Under the pieces are notes generated by a model that had not been told where the DNA came from, ran no database searches, and saw nothing but the letters and a program-made list of their open reading frames with translations. A stretch of DNA of 64,000 nucleotides from Epiperipatus broadwayi (lineage: Eukaryota > Onychophora > Udeonychophora > Euonychophora > Peripatidae). A program made the position numbers and the translations under genes. The stretch lies in contig JAQFVV010006352.1 of assembly GCA_028023455.1 (NCBI GenBank), positions 1,508,204 to 1,572,203 on the forward strand, read 5' to 3'. Positions 60,510 to 64,000 of the stretch are shown piece after piece; the stretch's first letter is position 1; each line of letters begins with the position of its first letter.

Positions 60510-62700
60510 ACAACGCGCACTTTGTCGATTTAGAAACATATAGTGCTATTAAAACAATAACTACAAAAACATATTTCAGTTATATAAGAACACTTTTTTC
60601 AGGTGGAACAAAACTAATTACCTTGAACTTTTTTTAAACAGCTATTAATATACTACCATTAAAAAAATTCAGCTTAAAAAAAGTTTTACTAACATTCATT
60701 CATTGTTGGAAGAAATAAGATAAACAATGATTTAAAAATAAAAACAAATCTAGGTGAATTACTGTCAATATAATAATAGGGCTATTCTTGATAATGTTTT
60801 ATAGAGCCTTGATAAGGTCTCGAACAAGTTGAAAGAGCTTGGCAGTTGTGTTTTCTATGATTTTATATTATTTTTATATTCTTTGTTTATCCAATAGCGG
60901 TATTGTTACTCTATGATATTATATATTATAATAACAGAAGTAGTAGTTTGATTATTTTGTAAATTACTAAGGGATTCATTGATATCTTATTTAAATAGTT
61001 TTGAAATACAAATAGTCTTTGCAATTATTTCACTTAAGTTATGAAACATTTCAGACACTCCGAAAAAGCGTTGAAGTAATCATATTTTTCAATATTTATG
61101 TATTTATTTTTACTAGAATCTATTTAATAGCCAATTATCAGATAAGTACGAATAAGCTTAACTACTTTACATTTTTACTATATATATATAAAGTCAAAAA
61201 ATTATTTATAAATTTTAGTAGACAGAAGCAATTTCTTTTGCTTTAGCAAAATTAACATTTATAAAAAATATTACAGACTAATGTAACATAAAAAACAATA
61301 AACAGTCACATTTTAAGATTAATACGTCAAATATTTAGAGCTTACGCCGAACACGATCATTTATTCAGTTTTGTATAAAATAAATCAATATATTATAATT
61401 AAAGCACAAAAAAGATGGTCGATCTTGTTTTTCTTATATAACATATTTCAAATAATATATATATATTCATACACGCGCGCAAGGGTTTACAAATTTTGCA
61501 TTTTATACTAGTATTTCCCAGATAAATTAGATACGATACTTTAGCAGCTAATAAATTGATAATATACAGTATTTGAAAGAATTCATAATTAATTATATTT
61601 TAGATTAAATTTTGATTAATAAAATTTTTAGATTTGCTTAATGTAATGTAGCAAATTAGGAAATAAATAAATTGTTCATTACAGATATTTACATATTATC
61701 TGTAGGGATGGCACATATTAATTTGTATTTTCGGCAAAGTCAATTTTATTTGCATTCTGATTCTCAAAAAAAAAAAAAAGAAGCCTACTTGGTTTTAAAG
61801 AATGAACGCTTTTAGAAAAAAAAAAAGCGCAGAACTTGTTACTGCTAAATTTATTTTAAATTGGGAGTCAATAATAATAATATTTCGATTATTTTCGCGA
61901 AAAGAATTAATTTATATAAATCAGTAACTCTTTTAAAACAATATCCTAGTTGGTTTAATAATAGCAATAGCTTTGACTATACTGTACATATATTTTAATA
62001 TTTTTTTATATTAAATTACCCATTTAAACATTCCTAACTCAAGAATCTACGAGGCATGGTTTCCCTTCCAAATACAACAATAATAAAAAAAATATAGTCT
62101 TTTATTAATTAAGTTATGTTCGAAGATCAAACTGACGATAAAAACAATCAGTCCCATTTAGTTGATTAAACGGAATTTTTTAAAACGTTCTTCTCTTGGC
62201 TGAATATTAAATAATAAATTTTAGATCTTGGTCCGCCCTTATTCTCATTCAGAGTAACATTAACACTTTTGTAATATATTATTATCATTATTATTTTACA
62301 GCTTTGCTTAAATCTCTTTTGCTTTTTACTAACTTTTTAAAAAAAAAAATAATTGAAAATAATTATAAAAATAATAGATTTGTATAATAAGTTACATATA
62401 TATAATTTAATAATTGTCACTTTATTATATCGCTTTTATAAATATTACTAAAATAAAAATGTTTATATAACACTGTAAAAGAAAATTAATAAAATAAATA
62501 TTGTCAGTTTAAATAAAAAAAAATTATTTTTCTTTCTTTGTTTTTATTTGTGCACAAGAAAAAAAAAATCTTTTTAAATGTTCAATTACTGCATTTTAAA
62601 ACGAAATTTTGTTTTTATAAAATATTTATTTTTTTATGCGCGCTCCTTTAATTTTGTTATAATGCAAGCTGCGACAGATGTGTGGAAGTTGCTAACAATA
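60510..62700. other. AT-rich DNA, nothing recognised
   Basis: Somewhat richer in CG dinucleotides near 61330-61490 and 62100-62260 than the rest, but no protein-like translation found. Confidence 0.35.
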
Positions 62701-62710
62701 TATTATAAAA

Positions 62711-62850
62711 CTACATCCAATTGGCAAATAAAATGTCGTGACCTTCATTAACTTTGCTTGGAGGGGTTGCTCTTGTAATCCATCCGCACAAGAAATTTGA
62801 TTTTTGTTGTATCTGTAAATTTCTTCGATTTATTTTACATTCAGGCAAAC
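62711..62850 (-). other. Possible terminal exon or element fragment (weak)
   Basis: A minus-strand frame ends SNFLCGWITRATPPSKVNEG, then HDILFANWM and a TAG. Its base composition is much less AT-rich than the surroundings. A splice-acceptor-like TTTACAG lies just upstream (about 62813). I recognise no family. It could be a host exon end or an unrecognised element. Confidence 0.2.
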
Positions 62851-62929
62851 GCCAAAAATTGTTTATATTATATAAAAATGAAAAACTAATTATTATTTTT
62901 ATAAAAAAATAATTTTCGTAAATCACTTT

Positions 62930-64000
62930 ATTGTAACTCTTCCATTTCTCTCTTTATATACATGTATGAGATAAACCCACATTTATTAAAAATAACTTGA
63001 ATTTTTAGAATAATGAATGGTTAAAACAGACGTTCAGACTTAGCTCTTGTAAGAGAATGCATCTCCTCCATCAGTTGTAATAGCCACATCATAATCATTT
63101 ATCAGTGCAACGTCACATCTGGCAATTCAGAATGACCTGAGATCTTCAATTAAAAATAATTAGATATTATTTACCAGAAGCTATTATCCGTTTAACTTGA
63201 TTTGTTTTAGATTGTCTTCCTGACCAAAATTTCTATGTCTGTTATCACTTGAAAAATATTCAAATTTTATCTAGCCGTCTTAAATCATGACAAGAGCAAG
63301 CAGATATGCTAATTAGAACCTCATAAAACCTATCTAACTTTCAAAATGAACAACCTTAGTTTACAGAATCATATCAAATTTTGTTAGCTATTGCAGCAAA
63401 AATAAGATAAGCTTTACAAATTAGATTTAGTCTGATTTCTTTAAATCTACATAAGTGATTAAATTAATAAATTTTCTACTGTGAAGAAGCTGATGTTTTG
63501 TTTCATGTTTCACATCCAATCCTTCATGAATTGCAATATGTCACGATCCAAAAAGATTTATATTTCATTTAATAAGATGAGTTCACTTATCAGAAATCAA
63601 TATAAATGTTATGATTTCTAAAAACTTTTAGCTTTGAATGTGGTGTTCAAATAACATAGTAGCAAACATTACAATAATTTAACTTTCTTATTAAGCTACA
63701 TAATTTGACTTGGTTATAGAAATAATTTTTAGATGATTGATATTTAAGTTTCTAATTAAGTAAAAATGAGCTTAGCTATTTTGGTATCACCAATTATATG
63801 TTGTCATTACTTACTTGAATGTAGTTCAAGGTATAATCATATTGATTACTAATGCTAATAAGCTAAAGGATTGCCAGTCAATAACTTTAATTTTGACTAT
63901 GACTATCTGCATCAATATATATATATATATATGTAATATACAAATCAATATATATATCAAAATACAGTACAATTTATATAAATTATTTTCTTTTAGAAGT
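62930..64000. other. AT-rich DNA, nothing recognised
   Basis: A less AT-rich patch at 63030-63160 looks like an old repeat; no family assigned. Short (AT)n at 63916-63932. Confidence 0.35.

Overview
This window is eukaryotic and almost certainly from an invertebrate animal. It is very AT-rich, crowded with long microsatellites, and every protein-coding region I can recognise belongs to a transposable element: Ty3/gypsy LTR retrotransposons, Penelope-like elements (PLEs) with GIY-YIG endonucleases, a LINE of endonuclease/reverse-transcriptase type, hAT and mariner DNA-transposon relics, and tRNA-related short repeats. Gag proteins with long N-terminal coiled coils together with GIY-YIG PLEs fit an arthropod best, but a mollusc or another invertebrate is not excluded. 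I recognise no host gene with confidence. Two short stretches (about 23147 and 62711) could be host exons, but this is weak.

Layout. 1-4.1 kb: microsatellites, a tRNA-derived SINE, a hAT transposase C-terminus and a 0.7-kb palindrome sitting inside an (AAT)n tract. 4.16-9.70 kb: a complete, young, gag-only LTR retrotransposon (element 1, minus strand) with 1.9-kb LTRs, PBS and PPT but no pol. 9.7-16.3 kb: AT-rich DNA with a degenerate ~31-bp minisatellite, dispersed tRNA-like repeats and trinucleotide tracts. 16.3-20.7 kb: two PLE copies joined head to head as a 2.2-kb-arm palindrome; one arm keeps an open reverse-transcriptase frame but lost a catalytic Asp, while the other keeps the Asp pair but has a broken frame. 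21.8-25.9 kb: a mariner HTH remnant, another short repeat and a remnant of another PLE family. 26.5-30.5 kb: module B, a long non-coding AT-rich repeat. 30.49-42.33 kb: element 2, a nearly complete Ty3/gypsy element (minus strand) with LTRs, PBS, PPT, gag, and pol (PR-RT-RNaseH-IN); its integrase C-terminus is displaced by a frameshift and its protease carries Glu in place of the usual catalytic Asp. 42.35-42.66 kb: 306 consecutive C. 42.7-53.1 kb: modules A and C, relatives of B in opposite orientations forming a decayed ~10-kb inverted repeat. 54-56.1 kb: PLE termini as a small inverted repeat, a cluster of tRNA-like repeats and a 450-bp (ATCT)n tract. 57.2-60.2 kb: a decayed LINE interrupted by a second PLE flanked by a 13-bp direct repeat. 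60.3-64 kb: an (AAT)n/(ATT)n tract and unassigned AT-rich DNA.

How the parts relate. The capsid domains of elements 1 and 2 are clearly homologous and both primer-binding sites begin TGGCGC, so element 1 may have been mobilised in trans by an autonomous relative of element 2. Several insertions (PLE palindrome, element 2, foldback palindrome) abut AT or AAT microsatellites, so these tracts act as landing sites, are seeded by the elements, or both.
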